The notes: generated by a model from the letters alone, not told the origin. Shown: positions 9,101-18,028, numbered from the stretch's first letter. The stretch is DNA of 64,000 bases from Solimonas flava DSM 18980 (GCF_000426685.1 NZ_AUFV01000016.1:26665-90664), one strand, 5' to 3'. Numbers and translations: made by a program.

Positions 9101-11211
9101 TCGGCGCCGCCGTAGACGCCGCGCGGCAGCGCGCGATAGCCGTAGACCTGGTCGTAGCTGCGGTCGAAGAGGTTCTCGACGCGCAGCTTCAGCGTCAGCT
9201 GATCCCAGAGCTTGTAGCTGGTGTAGATACGGGCGACGAGATAGTCGTCGGCGCGGCCGGTGCTCTCGATGCTGTCGTAGGCCGCGTTGGCGCCCATGCC
9301 GACGGTCCACACCGGCAGGAGGTCGAGCGAGGTCGAGGCGTCGATCGAGTGTCGCGGACGGCGCGTCAGGCGCGCGTCGGTGGTGCTGTCGGTGGCGTCG
9401 AGGTAGGTGTAGCCGAGGCGCAGGTTCCAGATCGAGGCCGGCCGCAGCGTCACGCCCAGTTCGGCGCCCTGCGTCTCGGCCTTGGCGCGGTTGACGTACA
9501 TGCCCGCGTAGGTCGTCAGATCGGTGTACTCCCAGTCGATCAGATCGCGGAAGCGATTCTGGAAGTAGGTCGCGCTGAGCGTCGCCAGGCCGTCGAACAG
9601 CGACTGGTCGACGCCGACGTCCCAGCCCTTCGACTTCTCGGGCTGGATGTCCGGATTCGGCAACTGGTTCCAGGCCGGCACGCCGTAGCGGTCCGACGAG
9701 CCCGGCGCGGCGAAGCCGGTGCCGTAGGTCGCGCGCAGCTTGGTCTTCGGCAGCACCATCCAGGCTAGGCCGGTGCGCCACGTCGTCGCGCCGCCGACGG
9801 TGTCGTAGTCGTCGCGGCGGATGCCGGCGTTGAGCGTCAGCGTGTCGGTGATCTGGTAGGTGCCGGACAGGAAGCCGGCGACGATCGTGTCGTCGCTGCT
9901 CGTCGCGTTGATGTCGTACTTGGACGATTCGTAGTTCGCGCCGGCGACCAGTTCGAGTCCGTCGAGCGCCTTCCACGCCGTCTGCCAGTCGACGACGGTG
10001 CGGCGGTTGGCGAGATCGCTCTTGCCCCAGGAATCGGTCCAGGTGTAGTCGCGCCGGTGCAGCGCCGCCGAGACGTGCGAGGTCACGCTGTCGCTGGCGC
10101 GCCACTCGGCGTAGACGGTGCCGAGATAGTTCGCCGAATCGACGACGCCGGGCGCGAAGTAGTAGCGCGAGCCGTTCGAGTGATACTCGCCGGACTGGCC
10201 GCGAAAGGTCGCGCCGATGTCCCAGTCCGGATCGAGCGCGTACGACAGGCGCGCCGAATAGTTCTGGCTGTCGTAATCGTTGTTCGGATCGTGATTGTCG
10301 GTCTGGTAGTGGTTGAACGAGGCGCTGTAGCCGAGATCGCCACTGCTGCCGGTGGTCGCCAGCGAGGCCGAGAAGGTATCGAACGAGCCGCCGGTGACCG
10401 ACACGCCGCCGGCCGGCTTGGCCGAACCCTCGGCGGTGTTCATCAGGATCACGCCGCCGATCGCGGCGCTGCCGTACATCGTGCTTTGCGGGCCGCGCAG
10501 GATTTCGACGCGGTCGAAGCCGGAGAGGTCGGCGCCGCCGAGAAAGTTGTCGTAGGTCGCGGCGCGGTCGTTCATGCGCACGCCGTCGACGATGAACAGC
10601 GTGTGGTGCGGATACGCGCCGCGGATGTAGACCGCCGACTGGCCACCGACGGCGCCGGTGTTCATGACCGAGACGCCGGGCTGCTCGGCGAGCGCGCTCT
10701 TCAGATCGTCGACCTGCGCCTTCTTCATGTCGGCCAGCGAGACCACGCTGACACTGCTCGAAGTGTGGCGCGCCGACTGCGGCGTGCGCGACGCCGACAC
10801 CACGATCGTGTCGATGCCATCGTCGAGCGCCGCGCCCTTGTCGGCCGCCGGCTCGACCGTCTTCGCCGGCGCCGCCGGAATGATGCCGACCGTCTTGTCG
10901 CCGACGGCGTGGAACGCGAGCGGGCTGCCGTCCAGCATCGCCGCCAGCGCCTGGCTCAGCGGCATGCGGCCCTGCACCGGCTTGCTGGTCTGTCCGTTGA
11001 CCAGATCCGAGGGCATCAGGATCTGCACGCCGCTCTGCTTGGACAGCGCGATCAGCGCGCTGGTCAGCGACTGCGCCGGCACGTTGACCTCGACCGGCTT
11101 GGCCAGCACGCCTTCCTGCGCCCCGGCCACGCCCACGCCCGCCACACTCAACGCCAGCACGATACCGGCCGACGAACTCATGCTCGCCGCGCCCCGCCAG
11201 AACCTACGCAT
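9088..11211 (-). CDS. TonB-dependent receptor with N-terminal signalling (STN) domain
   Basis: This 707-residue outer-membrane receptor starts at ATG 11211 behind a run of six G residues that can serve as ribosome-binding site. Residues 1-35 are a signal peptide (ending VAGAQ). Residues about 45-110 look like a secretin/TonB short N-terminal domain (VPAQSLTSALIALSKQSG), the part that contacts a FecR-type regulator. A TonB-box-like IDTIVVSASR, plug motifs (ILRGPQSTMYGSAAIGG) and a beta-barrel ending in Phe (GGAEWRF) follow. Ligand unknown. With the adjacent fecI/fecR-like genes it fits a cell-surface signalling system in which ligand binding activates the sigma factor. Downstream coupling to five amidases hints at an amide-containing ligand rather than a plain siderophore; this is inference. 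Confidence 0.93.
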   Translation of the reverse strand: MRRFWRGAASMSSSAGIVLALSVAGVGVAGAQEGVLAKPVEVNVPAQSLTSALIALSKQSGVQILMPSDLVNGQTSKPVQGRMPLSQALAAMLDGSPLAFHAVGDKTVGIIPAAPAKTVEPAADKGAALDDGIDTIVVSASRTPQSARHTSSSVSVVSLADMKKAQVDDLKSALAEQPGVSVMNTGAVGGQSAVYIRGAYPHHTLFIVDGVRMNDRAATYDNFLGGADLSGFDRVEILRGPQSTMYGSAAIGGVILMNTAEGSAKPAGGVSVTGGSFDTFSASLATTGSSGDLGYSASFNHYQTDNHDPNNDYDSQNYSARLSYALDPDWDIGATFRGQSGEYHSNGSRYYFAPGVVDSANYLGTVYAEWRASDSVTSHVSAALHRRDYTWTDSWGKSDLANRRTVVDWQTAWKALDGLELVAGANYESSKYDINATSSDDTIVAGFLSGTYQITDTLTLNAGIRRDDYDTVGGATTWRTGLAWMVLPKTKLRATYGTGFAAPGSSDRYGVPAWNQLPNPDIQPEKSKGWDVGVDQSLFDGLATLSATYFQNRFRDLIDWEYTDLTTYAGMYVNRAKAETQGAELGVTLRPASIWNLRLGYTYLDATDSTTDARLTRRPRHSIDASTSLDLLPVWTVGMGANAAYDSIESTGRADDYLVARIYTSYKLWDQLTLKLRVENLFDRSYDQVYGYRALPRGVYGGAEWRF

Positions 11212-11275
11212 ATGCCCCCCGAAAATGGATGGATGCCGAATTGGTTTTCCGGTAGCTATGACGTACGAGTCCGGC

Positions 11276-11304
11276 GCGGCGGCGCTCGCCGCCGCATTTT
11301 TTTT
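11276..11304 (+). terminator. Orphan plus-strand intrinsic terminator in the receptor leader
   Basis: A nearly perfect 9-bp GC stem (GCGGCGGCG / CGCCGCCGC) at 11276-11295 is followed after one A by eight T on the plus strand. No plus-strand gene lies upstream; the minus-strand receptor leader covers this position. It could stop antisense transcription or form a hairpin in the receptor 5' leader. Confidence 0.55.
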
Positions 11305-11335
11305 ACGCTCCGGAGCGCGATCGCTGTGGCGGACA

Positions 11336-11364
11336 CAAAAAAAGGCGCCGCGAGCGGCGCCTTT
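11336..11364 (-). terminator. Intrinsic terminator after the fecR-like gene
   Basis: On the minus strand a 10-bp stem (AAAGGCGCCG / CGGCGCCTTT, loop of four) is followed by a run of T (11336-11343 as A on the plus strand). It lies 18 bases beyond the anti-sigma stop, so the receptor and amidase genes probably have their own promoter. Confidence 0.85.
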
Positions 11365-11381
11365 GGCAGACAAGCCTTTGT

Positions 11382-12488
11382 TCAGTCGCCGTGCGCGGCG
11401 CCGGCGCGCGCCTGGATCACGATGCCACTGCCCTGCTGCAGCACCTCGACCGGGAACTCGCTCGGCAGCGCGCGCAGCCATTCGTCGGTCGCGGACGTCA
11501 GCAGCGTGCCCGAGAAGCGCAGCTTGCCGACGTCGCCGTGGATGAAGACCGGACGTCGCGTGTAGCGATTGAGATCGGCGATGACGGCGCCGAGCGGCTC
11601 GTTGTTGTATTCGAGACGGCCCTCGCGCCAGCCGAGCACCGCCTGCGGGTCGACGGCACCGACCGTCGGATCCTTCTGACCCTCGTCCCAGCTGACCTGG
11701 CCGCCGGCCGAGACGACGACGGCGTCGCTTTCCGCCGGGGCAGCGGCCAGCGCCCCGGTGCGGTACACCTTGACGACGCCTTCGGTGACGGTGACGACGA
11801 CCCGGTCCGCTGCGTGCCGCACGTTGAACGCCGTGCCGACCGCGCGAATGCGGACGTCGCCGGCGGCGACGATGAACGGCCGCCGCGGATTGTGCGCGAC
11901 CGAGAAGAATCCCTCGCCACTGTCCAGGCTCAGATTGCGCTGCGCCTCGTCGTAGTGCACGGTCACCAGCGAGTTGGCCGCCAGCTCGACGCGCGAGCCG
12001 TCCGACAACGTCGCCGCGTGCACGGTTTCCGTGCTGGGCGCGACCACGGCATCGTCGTCGAGCAGCGACGGCTCCGACTGGTCGCGCAGCGTCCAGCCCA
12101 GGCCAAGTGCCAGCACGCAGGCGCAAGCCGCGCCGAGCACCGCGACGCGGCGGCGGCGCACGCTCAGCGGCTCGAAGAAATCGAGGGTCGTGGCGACCAG
12201 CGTGCCACGCGCGCGGCGCAGCGCGCCGGTGCGGCGCCGCGGTGCCGCCGGCCGGGCGGCGAGCAGCTCGCCATCGACGACCTCGTCGGCCAGACCGCCG
12301 CTCAGCGTCCACAGCTCGCGCACACGCTCGTAGGCCTGCTGGTTGCGCTCGTCGGCTTCGTACCACTGCACCCAGCTGACGATCTCGGCCTCGCTCGCCG
12401 ATGCGTCGCGCAGGCGCTCCATCCACTCCGCCGCCGCCTCGAGGCGCTGCGCGTCGATCTGACTGTGCCGGCGGCCGTCAGGCTTCAT
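11382..12488 (-). CDS. FecR-family anti-sigma factor
   Basis: This 368-residue inner-membrane regulator has the FecR layout. An N-terminal cytoplasmic helical region (DUF4880-like, WMERLRD...WVQWYEADERNQQAYERVRELW) is followed by one transmembrane segment at about residues 113-133 (RRRRVAVLGAACACVLALGL). Next come a FecR domain (SDGSRVELAANS, GEGFFSVAHNPRRPF, VRAVGTAFNVR) and a C-terminal DUF4974/STN-like part. It holds or activates the sigma factor encoded just upstream according to the state of the receptor. The start overlaps the sigma-factor stop by four bases, so both are made together. Confidence 0.92.
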   Translation of the reverse strand: MKPDGRRHSQIDAQRLEAAAEWMERLRDASASEAEIVSWVQWYEADERNQQAYERVRELWTLSGGLADEVVDGELLAARPAAPRRRTGALRRARGTLVATTLDFFEPLSVRRRRVAVLGAACACVLALGLGWTLRDQSEPSLLDDDAVVAPSTETVHAATLSDGSRVELAANSLVTVHYDEAQRNLSLDSGEGFFSVAHNPRRPFIVAAGDVRIRAVGTAFNVRHAADRVVVTVTEGVVKVYRTGALAAAPAESDAVVVSAGGQVSWDEGQKDPTVGAVDPQAVLGWREGRLEYNNEPLGAVIADLNRYTRRPVFIHGDVGKLRFSGTLLTSATDEWLRALPSEFPVEVLQQGSGIVIQARAGAAHGD

Positions 12489-13081
12489 TGAAATATCCGT
12501 TCCTTTGCTTCTGCGCTCGTCAGGCCATCCAGCCGCAGGCGGCAGTAGGCTACGACACGGCGCAGGTATTTTCTGGTCTGGCTGTCACGCAAGCCCAGCT
12601 CCTCGCCGATTTCCTCGACGCTCTTCTCCTCGATCCGCGACAGCAGGAACGCCCGGCGATAACGCTCGGGCAGCTCCAGCAGCGCCTGCCGTACGATAGC
12701 CAGATCCTCGCGCGCCGCATACAGCCGGTCGGGGCTGAGCGTATCGGTCAGCTCGTCGAGATCGTAGACCTTCTCGATCTGCTCGCCGCGAATCCGGTGC
12801 CGCAGGCGATCCTGGGCGATGTTCACCGCGGTGCGGAACAGGTATGCGCGCAGATAGCTGACCGCGCCCGGTTCGTGCAGCTGCAGCATGCGCACGTACG
12901 CTTCCTGTGCGACCTCGCGGGCCTCGGCCTCGGTGCCGAGCCGGTGCTGCAGCATCGACACCAGCGTGCGGTTGTGGCGCTCGAACAGCTCCGCCAGTTC
13001 CGATGCGCGCGGCGGCGCGTCCGCGCGCCGCTCGTCTCCCGAGGACGGCTCCTCGAGGAGGAAAACACCGTTGATAGCCAT
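12485..13081 (-). CDS. ECF (FecI-type) RNA polymerase sigma factor
   Basis: This is a 198-residue extracytoplasmic-function sigma-70 factor. Region 2 is seen in LFERHNRTLVSML...EAREVAQEAYVRMLQLHEP with YLRAYLFRTAVNIAQDRLR. Region 4 is ALLELPERYRRAFLLSRIEEKSVEEIGEELGL. The frame is open upstream to 13246, but ATG 13081 is preferred: GGAG lies just upstream and the protein then has the usual family length. It is expected to direct transcription of the receptor-amidase genes under control of the FecR-like protein. No convincing sigma-specific promoter was recognised by eye in 11212-11335. Confidence 0.9.
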   Translation of the reverse strand: MAINGVFLLEEPSSGDERRADAPPRASELAELFERHNRTLVSMLQHRLGTEAEAREVAQEAYVRMLQLHEPGAVSYLRAYLFRTAVNIAQDRLRHRIRGEQIEKVYDLDELTDTLSPDRLYAAREDLAIVRQALLELPERYRRAFLLSRIEEKSVEEIGEELGLRDSQTRKYLRRVVAYCRLRLDGLTSAEAKERIFQ

Positions 13082-13330
13082 GGACTCCAGCACTGAGGAT
13101 GAGGCCCCGATCTGGATAAGACGTCCGAGCGCCGGCTTGCGGCGCTCGCCAACGCAAATCAGTGGAGCGATTGCACTGGCGAATCCATAGTCAAGAATCG
13201 TGCCTTGCGCTGTGCGCATGGGCTTGCAGCGCGAGCGCGCGATCATCCGGCGCCGGCCGCGGCGAACCGCACGGCGGCGCGCGCGAAGGCTCTATTTAGG
13301 CGATAAGGAAGCGCCGCGCGCCGCGCCGGC
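13082..13330. other. Intergenic region upstream of the sigma factor
   Basis: About 250 bases separate the Pqi operon end from the sigma-factor start. No gene, clear promoter or terminator was recognised. The sigma-factor frame stays open through part of it, without family-like sequence. Confidence 0.4.
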
Positions 13331-13969
13331 TCAGCCCGGACAGCGCACCGCGGCGCGGTCGCGCTGCGCGGTCTCGACCACGCCGGCGATATCGGCGGCG
13401 AGCCGGGCCAGGCCGGTCTGGGCACCGTCGACCAGCGCGTCGTAGCCGGCGCCGACCGGCGCCGTGACCCGCGTCGAGCAGGTCCAGCGCGCCTTCAGCG
13501 CGCCCGGCGCGCTGACGTCGAGCACGGTCCACACCGCGTCGAGGCGCACGCTGGCGGCGAGCTGCGCATCGAGGCGCTGGACGTCGACGAGCACGCGATA
13601 GACCGGCACGCCCGGCGGCGGCGCAACCTGCGAGACGTCCTGCGCACCGAGCGCGGCCCCGAGTTCGGCGACCAGCGCACCGCGCACCTCGTCGGGCAGC
13701 GGCGCGATCCAGCGCCGCGTCTCGACCAGCGCCACTTCGCCGTTGCCCTGGCGCACGACCAGCTCCGGCTGGTTGACCTGCGCCGGCACCCGCACCGGCT
13801 GCACGTCGAGCGCGAACGCCGCCTGGCCGGCGGCGAGCGGCGCGACCGGCGTCGGCCGCACCAGCGTGTAGAAGCGCGTCGGCGCCTCGCCGCTGCAGGC
13901 GGCGACGCCGAACGCGGCGAGCGCGAGCGCGCCGAGTCCCCACCGATACCGCTGCCGTGCGCTGCGCAT
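13331..13969 (-). CDS. pqiC: PqiC-like ABC-type transport auxiliary lipoprotein
   Basis: This lipoprotein of about 212 residues has a lipobox-like FGVAAC after a short hydrophobic segment. It continues with the family's RFYTLVRP and a VRVPxxVNQPELVVR stretch typical of PqiC/YmbA-type proteins. In E. coli PqiC is an outer-membrane lipoprotein that joins the PqiB needle to the outer membrane for lipid movement across the periplasm. The ATG shares its A with the pqiB stop (TGATG); a GTG one codon earlier is an equally possible start. It is the last gene of the pqiA-pqiA-pqiB-pqiC operon. Confidence 0.85.
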   Translation of the reverse strand: MRSARQRYRWGLGALALAAFGVAACSGEAPTRFYTLVRPTPVAPLAAGQAAFALDVQPVRVPAQVNQPELVVRQGNGEVALVETRRWIAPLPDEVRGALVAELGAALGAQDVSQVAPPPGVPVYRVLVDVQRLDAQLAASVRLDAVWTVLDVSAPGALKARWTCSTRVTAPVGAGYDALVDGAQTGLARLAADIAGVVETAQRDRAAVRCPG

Positions 13970-15624
13970 CACTTGCCCTCCTGCTGTCCGTCCTCGCGCG
14001 GCTCGGCGGCTTCCGGCGCGCCGAACACCATCGATTGCGGATGCCGCTTCAGATAGTCGGCGAGCTCGCGCATCGAGCGCGCCATGCGCTCGACCGAGTC
14101 GAGCGTGGCCTGCGCATTGCGCTGCAGCGGCGACTCGCCGGCGATGAAGTTCTGGTTGGCGGCGTCGACCGCCTGGCGCGCGTCGCGCAGCAGGCCGGTG
14201 GCCTCCGGCGCGAGCTTGCCGTCGAGCTGCCGGAGCAGGCTGTCGGCGCTCTGCAGCGTGCTGTTGAGATTGTGGCCGATCTCGCCGAACGGAATCTCGT
14301 CGAGCTTGTTGACGATGCTGGCGATCTGCTGCTGGATCTCCTCGAGCCCGCCGGTCACGGTCGGCAGCTCGAACGGGCTGGCCTTGGCATCGACCTTGAC
14401 CGGTGCCGCCTTGCGCTCGAAGTCGAGCGAGACGTAGAGCTGGCCGGTCAGCAGATTGCCGGGCCGCAGCTGCGCACGCAGGCCGTAGCCGATCATGCGC
14501 GTGAAGAATTCGCGGCCGGCGCGCGCCTCGTCGCCGGACTGGTGGATCTGGCGCTGGAACATGCGGCCGAGACGTTCCGGGTAGATGCGCGCGTCGACCA
14601 CCGCATAGAGCTTGCGCGCGTCGCGGTCGTAATCGAGCGCGGCAGCGGTGACGTTGCCGAGCACGACGCCGCGAAAGTCGATCGGCGCGCCGACCGACAG
14701 GCCGCGCATCGACTGGTTGAAGTGCATGCGGATATCCATCGCCAGGCCGTCGGCCGGCGCCAGCGCTGCGCTGCGGTCGTCGAACAGCGTGAAGCGCGCG
14801 TTCTCGTCGACCACGCGGCCGTCGTCCTCGAGCGGCGGCACCTCGAAGGCGACGCCGCCGGCGACCACCGCCGCCAGCGATTCGGTATCGAGCTTGAAGC
14901 CGGAGGCGTTGACGGTGACGTCGACGCCGCTGGCATTCCAGAAACGCGTGTTGCGGGTCACGAAACGATCGAACGGCGCGTCGACGAAGATCTCCAGCGT
15001 CACGCCGCGGCCGTCGGCGCGCAGCTGATGGCCGACCACGCGGCCGACCTGCGTGCGCCGGAAGTACAGCGGCGAGCCGATGTCGAGCGAGCCGAGGTCG
15101 CTGGCCTCCAGGTAATAGCGCCGTCCCTTCTGGTCGTTGGTGACGGGCGGCGGCACTTCGAGCCCGTCGAAATCCTTGCGCTCCTCGCGCGACGAGCCGA
15201 GATCGACGCCGATGTAGGCGCCGGACAGCAGCGTGGTCAGGCCCGACACGCCGCCGAGCCCGACGCGCGGCCGCACCACCCAGAACTTCGAGTCCTGCAC
15301 GGCGATGTTGGACGCGTCGTTGCTCAGCTCGACCTTGACCAGCACGCTCTTGCGGTCCTCGGTGAGCTGGATGCGGCGCACCTGGCCGACCACCACGTCC
15401 TTGTAGCGAACCTCGGTCTTGCCGGCTTCGAGCCCTTCGGCGGTGTCGAAGCGGATCGTGATCAGCGGGCCCGAGGCGAGCCAGGCGCGGATCACCAGGA
15501 TCACGCCGGCGAGCGCCGCCACCGCCGGCACCAGCCAGATCAGCGACAGGCTCCAGCGGCGTCCGCGCCGCACGTCCGGCGGCGGCAGCTCCGTTACGCC
15601 GGGCGCGGTTTCGTTCTCGTTCAT
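13969..15624 (-). CDS. pqiB: PqiB-like MCE-domain protein
   Basis: This 551-residue MCE-family protein has one N-terminal transmembrane segment (residues about 22-44, SLSLIWLVPAVAALAGVILVI) and three MCE repeats. The first begins near GPLITIRFDTAEGLEAGKTEVRYKD, the second near GSPLYFRRTQVGRV, the third near GAPIDFRGVVLGNV. A helical tail (LNSTLQSADSLLRQLDG) would form the tunnel seen in PqiB. It works with the PqiA membrane proteins and PqiC in intermembrane lipid transport. Start 22 bases after the upstream pqiA-like stop; overlap with pqiC. Confidence 0.93.
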   Translation of the reverse strand: MNENETAPGVTELPPPDVRRGRRWSLSLIWLVPAVAALAGVILVIRAWLASGPLITIRFDTAEGLEAGKTEVRYKDVVVGQVRRIQLTEDRKSVLVKVELSNDASNIAVQDSKFWVVRPRVGLGGVSGLTTLLSGAYIGVDLGSSREERKDFDGLEVPPPVTNDQKGRRYYLEASDLGSLDIGSPLYFRRTQVGRVVGHQLRADGRGVTLEIFVDAPFDRFVTRNTRFWNASGVDVTVNASGFKLDTESLAAVVAGGVAFEVPPLEDDGRVVDENARFTLFDDRSAALAPADGLAMDIRMHFNQSMRGLSVGAPIDFRGVVLGNVTAAALDYDRDARKLYAVVDARIYPERLGRMFQRQIHQSGDEARAGREFFTRMIGYGLRAQLRPGNLLTGQLYVSLDFERKAAPVKVDAKASPFELPTVTGGLEEIQQQIASIVNKLDEIPFGEIGHNLNSTLQSADSLLRQLDGKLAPEATGLLRDARQAVDAANQNFIAGESPLQRNAQATLDSVERMARSMRELADYLKRHPQSMVFGAPEAAEPREDGQQEGK

Positions 15625-15646
15625 GGTGCGCTCTTCACAGGCGGGT

Positions 15647-16324
15647 TCATCGTTCCGGCTCGTCCCAGATCAGGCGCGGATCGAAACTCATCGAGGCCAG
15701 CATCGTCAGCACGACGACCGCGCCGAACGCGATCGCGCCGGGGCCGGCGCGCACCTCGGCGATCGACTGGAAATTGACCAGCGCCACCAGCAGCGCGACG
15801 ACGAAGACGTCGAGCATCGACCACTGGCCGACGAATTCGACGAGCCGGTACAGGCGCGCGCGCCCGCGACGGCGCCAGCGCGAGCGCCGCTGCGCGCTGA
15901 GCAGCAGCACGACCAGCGCCACCATCTTCAGCAGCGGCACGCAGATGCTGGCGATGAACACGATCAGCGCCAGATCCCAGGAGCCCGACAGCCACAGCAC
16001 GCGCACGCCGCCGAGGATGGTGTCGTTCTCGTTGTAGACGAGGGTCGAGGTCTGCATGATCGGCAGTGCATTGGCCGGCACGTACAGCAGCATCGCGGCG
16101 ATCAGGAACGCCCAGGTGCGCCGCAGGCTGTCCGGCTTGCGCGCGTGCAGCGGCGCCTCGCAGCGCGGGCAGCTGGCGCCCTCCAGGCCGGGCGCGTCGC
16201 GGCAGACGAAGCCGCAGGCGTCGCAGGGCAGCAGGCCGAGCGCGAGCGCGCTCGGCGGCTCGGCCGCGGCCGGCGCGGCGTCGCTCGCCTGACGTCCGTC
16301 GAACGCTTCGGCCCGGGCGCTCAT
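15647..16324 (-). CDS. pqiA: PqiA-like membrane protein, second half
   Basis: This 225-residue protein has a zinc-ribbon-like N-terminus (CDAC...CPRC) and four predicted transmembrane helices with the PqiA core (YVPANALPIMQTSTL, SWDLALIVFIASICVPLLKM, VEFVGQWSMLDVFVVALLVALV). It corresponds to one of the two PqiA domains that are fused in E. coli PqiA (about 417 residues). Here the two halves are separate genes overlapping by four bases (ATGA). Probable role: inner-membrane component of the Pqi lipid transporter. Confidence 0.88.
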   Translation of the reverse strand: MSARAEAFDGRQASDAAPAAAEPPSALALGLLPCDACGFVCRDAPGLEGASCPRCEAPLHARKPDSLRRTWAFLIAAMLLYVPANALPIMQTSTLVYNENDTILGGVRVLWLSGSWDLALIVFIASICVPLLKMVALVVLLLSAQRRSRWRRRGRARLYRLVEFVGQWSMLDVFVVALLVALVNFQSIAEVRAGPGAIAFGAVVVLTMLASMSFDPRLIWDEPER

Positions 16325-16929
16325 GCGTCGAGCGCTCCGCGCGCGTCCCACAGCAGGCGCAGGTCGAAGGAGTTGATGACCGTCAGCAGGATGGTCAGGA
16401 CCGCGAACGCGAAGATGCCGACCTCCGGCTTGACCGAGGCCATGCCGGCGATCTTCACGACCGACACCAGGGTGCCGAGCATGAAGACCTCGACCATGCT
16501 CCACGGCCGCATCAGGCGCAGCGCGTGCATGAGGTCGATGAAGCCGCGCGGCACGCGCCGGCGCAGCAGCGCGGCGAGCACGTAGCCGAACATCACGATC
16601 TGCGCGAGCGGAAAGAAGAACACCGTCAGCGCCGCGAGCACGGCGACCGGGCCGACGCCGGTGTCCCAGGTAGCGCGGATCGCGCCCCACAGCGTGGTGC
16701 CGCTCGACACCCCCTGCAGTTCGAGCGTGACGATCGGATAGACGTTGGCGATGACGAAGACGATCAGGCTGGTGACGGTCAGCGCCAGCATCGTCTGCAG
16801 GTCGGCGAACTGGTCGCGGTACAGCTCGGCGCCGCAGCGCAGGCACAGCGCGCGCTCGTTGCGGCCCAGCGGCCGGCGCGTGTAGACAGCATCGCAATGT
16901 TCACAGACGACGTATGGGCTGGCGTGCAT
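16321..16929 (-). CDS. pqiA: PqiA-like membrane protein, first half
   Basis: This 202-residue PqiA-domain protein has an N-terminal two-CxxC zinc ribbon (CEHCDAVY...CLRCGAEL) and four transmembrane helices (TVTSLIVFVIANVYPIVTLELQG, TWDTGVGPVAVLAALTVFFFP, MRPWSMVEVFMLGTLVSVVKIAGM, FAFAVLTILLTVINSFDLRLLWD). Start at ATG 16929 gives the zinc ribbon directly. It is the first gene of the pqi operon. Split PqiA genes are found in other proteobacteria, so the split need not mean loss of function. Confidence 0.88.
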   Translation of the reverse strand: MHASPYVVCEHCDAVYTRRPLGRNERALCLRCGAELYRDQFADLQTMLALTVTSLIVFVIANVYPIVTLELQGVSSGTTLWGAIRATWDTGVGPVAVLAALTVFFFPLAQIVMFGYVLAALLRRRVPRGFIDLMHALRLMRPWSMVEVFMLGTLVSVVKIAGMASVKPEVGIFAFAVLTILLTVINSFDLRLLWDARGALDA

Positions 16930-17029
16930 CGCGTGACGGCGGGAGTCCCCGCCCGGCTTTCCCTGCGGACGTTCGCAGTCTAGAGCCTGACCGCGCGTTT
17001 GGCACCGTCGCCGAAGCCGCCTGCCGTGC

Positions 17030-17416
17030 TCAACCCTCGCGGTTGCGCATCCAGTCGGCGACCGGCACCAGCGCCTCATGCAGCTCGCGGGCCAGGCCCG
17101 GCTCGACGCCGCTGTCGCGCAGCGCGTCGGCCATGCAGGCCAGCCACTGGTCGCGCTCGCGGCTGGCGATCGCCACCTGCAGATGCCGCGCGCGCAGCCG
17201 CGGATGGCCGAAGCGCGCCACGTAATGCGGCTCGCCGCCGGTCCAGCCGCACAGGAACCAGTACAGCTTGTCGCGCGAACCGTCGAGGCTCGGCGGATGC
17301 AGCGCGCGCAGCTCGGCATAGGCCGGATCGCGGTCCATGCGGTCGTAGAAGGCGTCGACGAGACGGCGGATGGTCGCCTCGTCGCTGCCGAGGCGTTCAT
17401 AGAAGCTGGTGATCAT
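17030..17416 (-). CDS. Group II truncated haemoglobin
   Basis: This 128-residue protein matches truncated haemoglobins of group II (GlbO-like). It has MITSFYERLGSDEATIRRLVDAFYDRM at the start, YWFLCGWTGGEPHYVARFGHPRLRARHL in the F-helix region with the probable proximal His, and DQWLACMADAL in the G-helix with the conserved Trp. It is likely cytosolic, binding O2, NO or peroxide-type ligands. It lies 24 bases upstream of nothing obvious but next to the thioredoxin-like gene on the same strand (gap 24 bases), perhaps one redox or oxidative-stress transcript. Confidence 0.9.
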   Translation of the reverse strand: MITSFYERLGSDEATIRRLVDAFYDRMDRDPAYAELRALHPPSLDGSRDKLYWFLCGWTGGEPHYVARFGHPRLRARHLQVAIASRERDQWLACMADALRDSGVEPGLARELHEALVPVADWMRNREG

Positions 17417-17440
17417 CGTGCGCCCATCATCGCACGCCGC

Positions 17441-18028
17441 TCACGATGCCGGCGCCGCGCCGCCCGCCACCGGCCCTGCCGGTGGCAGACGCTGCAGCAG
17501 GCTGTTGATCTCGTCGACGATGCGCGGCAGCGAGGTCTCCGGGTCGTAGCCGGTGTGCGCGTAGGCGACGCGGCCGTCGGCGTCGACGATGAACAGGCGC
17601 GGAATCGCTTCGACGCCGTAGCGTGCGCCGATGCGCCCGCGCGAATCGTGCGTCAGCGTCAGCTGCAGGCCGGCGAGACGGCGCAGGATCTCCTGGTAAC
17701 GGGCGCGGTCCTCCTTCCAGTTGACGCCGACCACGACCAGACGCTCGCGGCCGACGACCTGCTGCAGGCGCTCGAGCAGCGTCAGCTCGCGCAGGCAGGG
17801 GCCGCACCAGGACGCCCAGAAAGTGGTCACCAGGATGCGGCCGCGGAAATCGCCGACGCGCACCGCGTGGCCGTCGCGATCGTCGCCGAGCGCGTCGGGC
17901 GGCACCTCGCCGGGCGCCGGCGCCGCGCCGGCAGCCGCCGCCGCGAGCAGCGCCGCCCCCGCCAAGGCCACGGCCAGCGCGGCCGACAGCCGGCGGCGAC
18001 AACGCGGGGCACGGGACAATCCGGTCAT
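17441..18028 (-). CDS. Periplasmic TlpA-like thioredoxin-fold protein
   Basis: This 195-residue protein has an N-terminal signal segment (residues about 15-35, Ala/Leu rich) and a TlpA/ResA-type thioredoxin domain. Active site WASWCGPC lies in FWASWCGPCLREL and the cis-proline in AIPRLFIVD. Such proteins reduce or shuffle disulfides in the periplasm, often for cytochrome maturation. It is divergent from cysH across a 142-base region. The start ATG 18028 is followed by a basic n-region, as expected. Confidence 0.88.
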   Translation of the reverse strand: MTGLSRAPRCRRRLSAALAVALAGAALLAAAAAGAAPAPGEVPPDALGDDRDGHAVRVGDFRGRILVTTFWASWCGPCLRELTLLERLQQVVGRERLVVVGVNWKEDRARYQEILRRLAGLQLTLTHDSRGRIGARYGVEAIPRLFIVDADGRVAYAHTGYDPETSLPRIVDEINSLLQRLPPAGPVAGGAAPAS

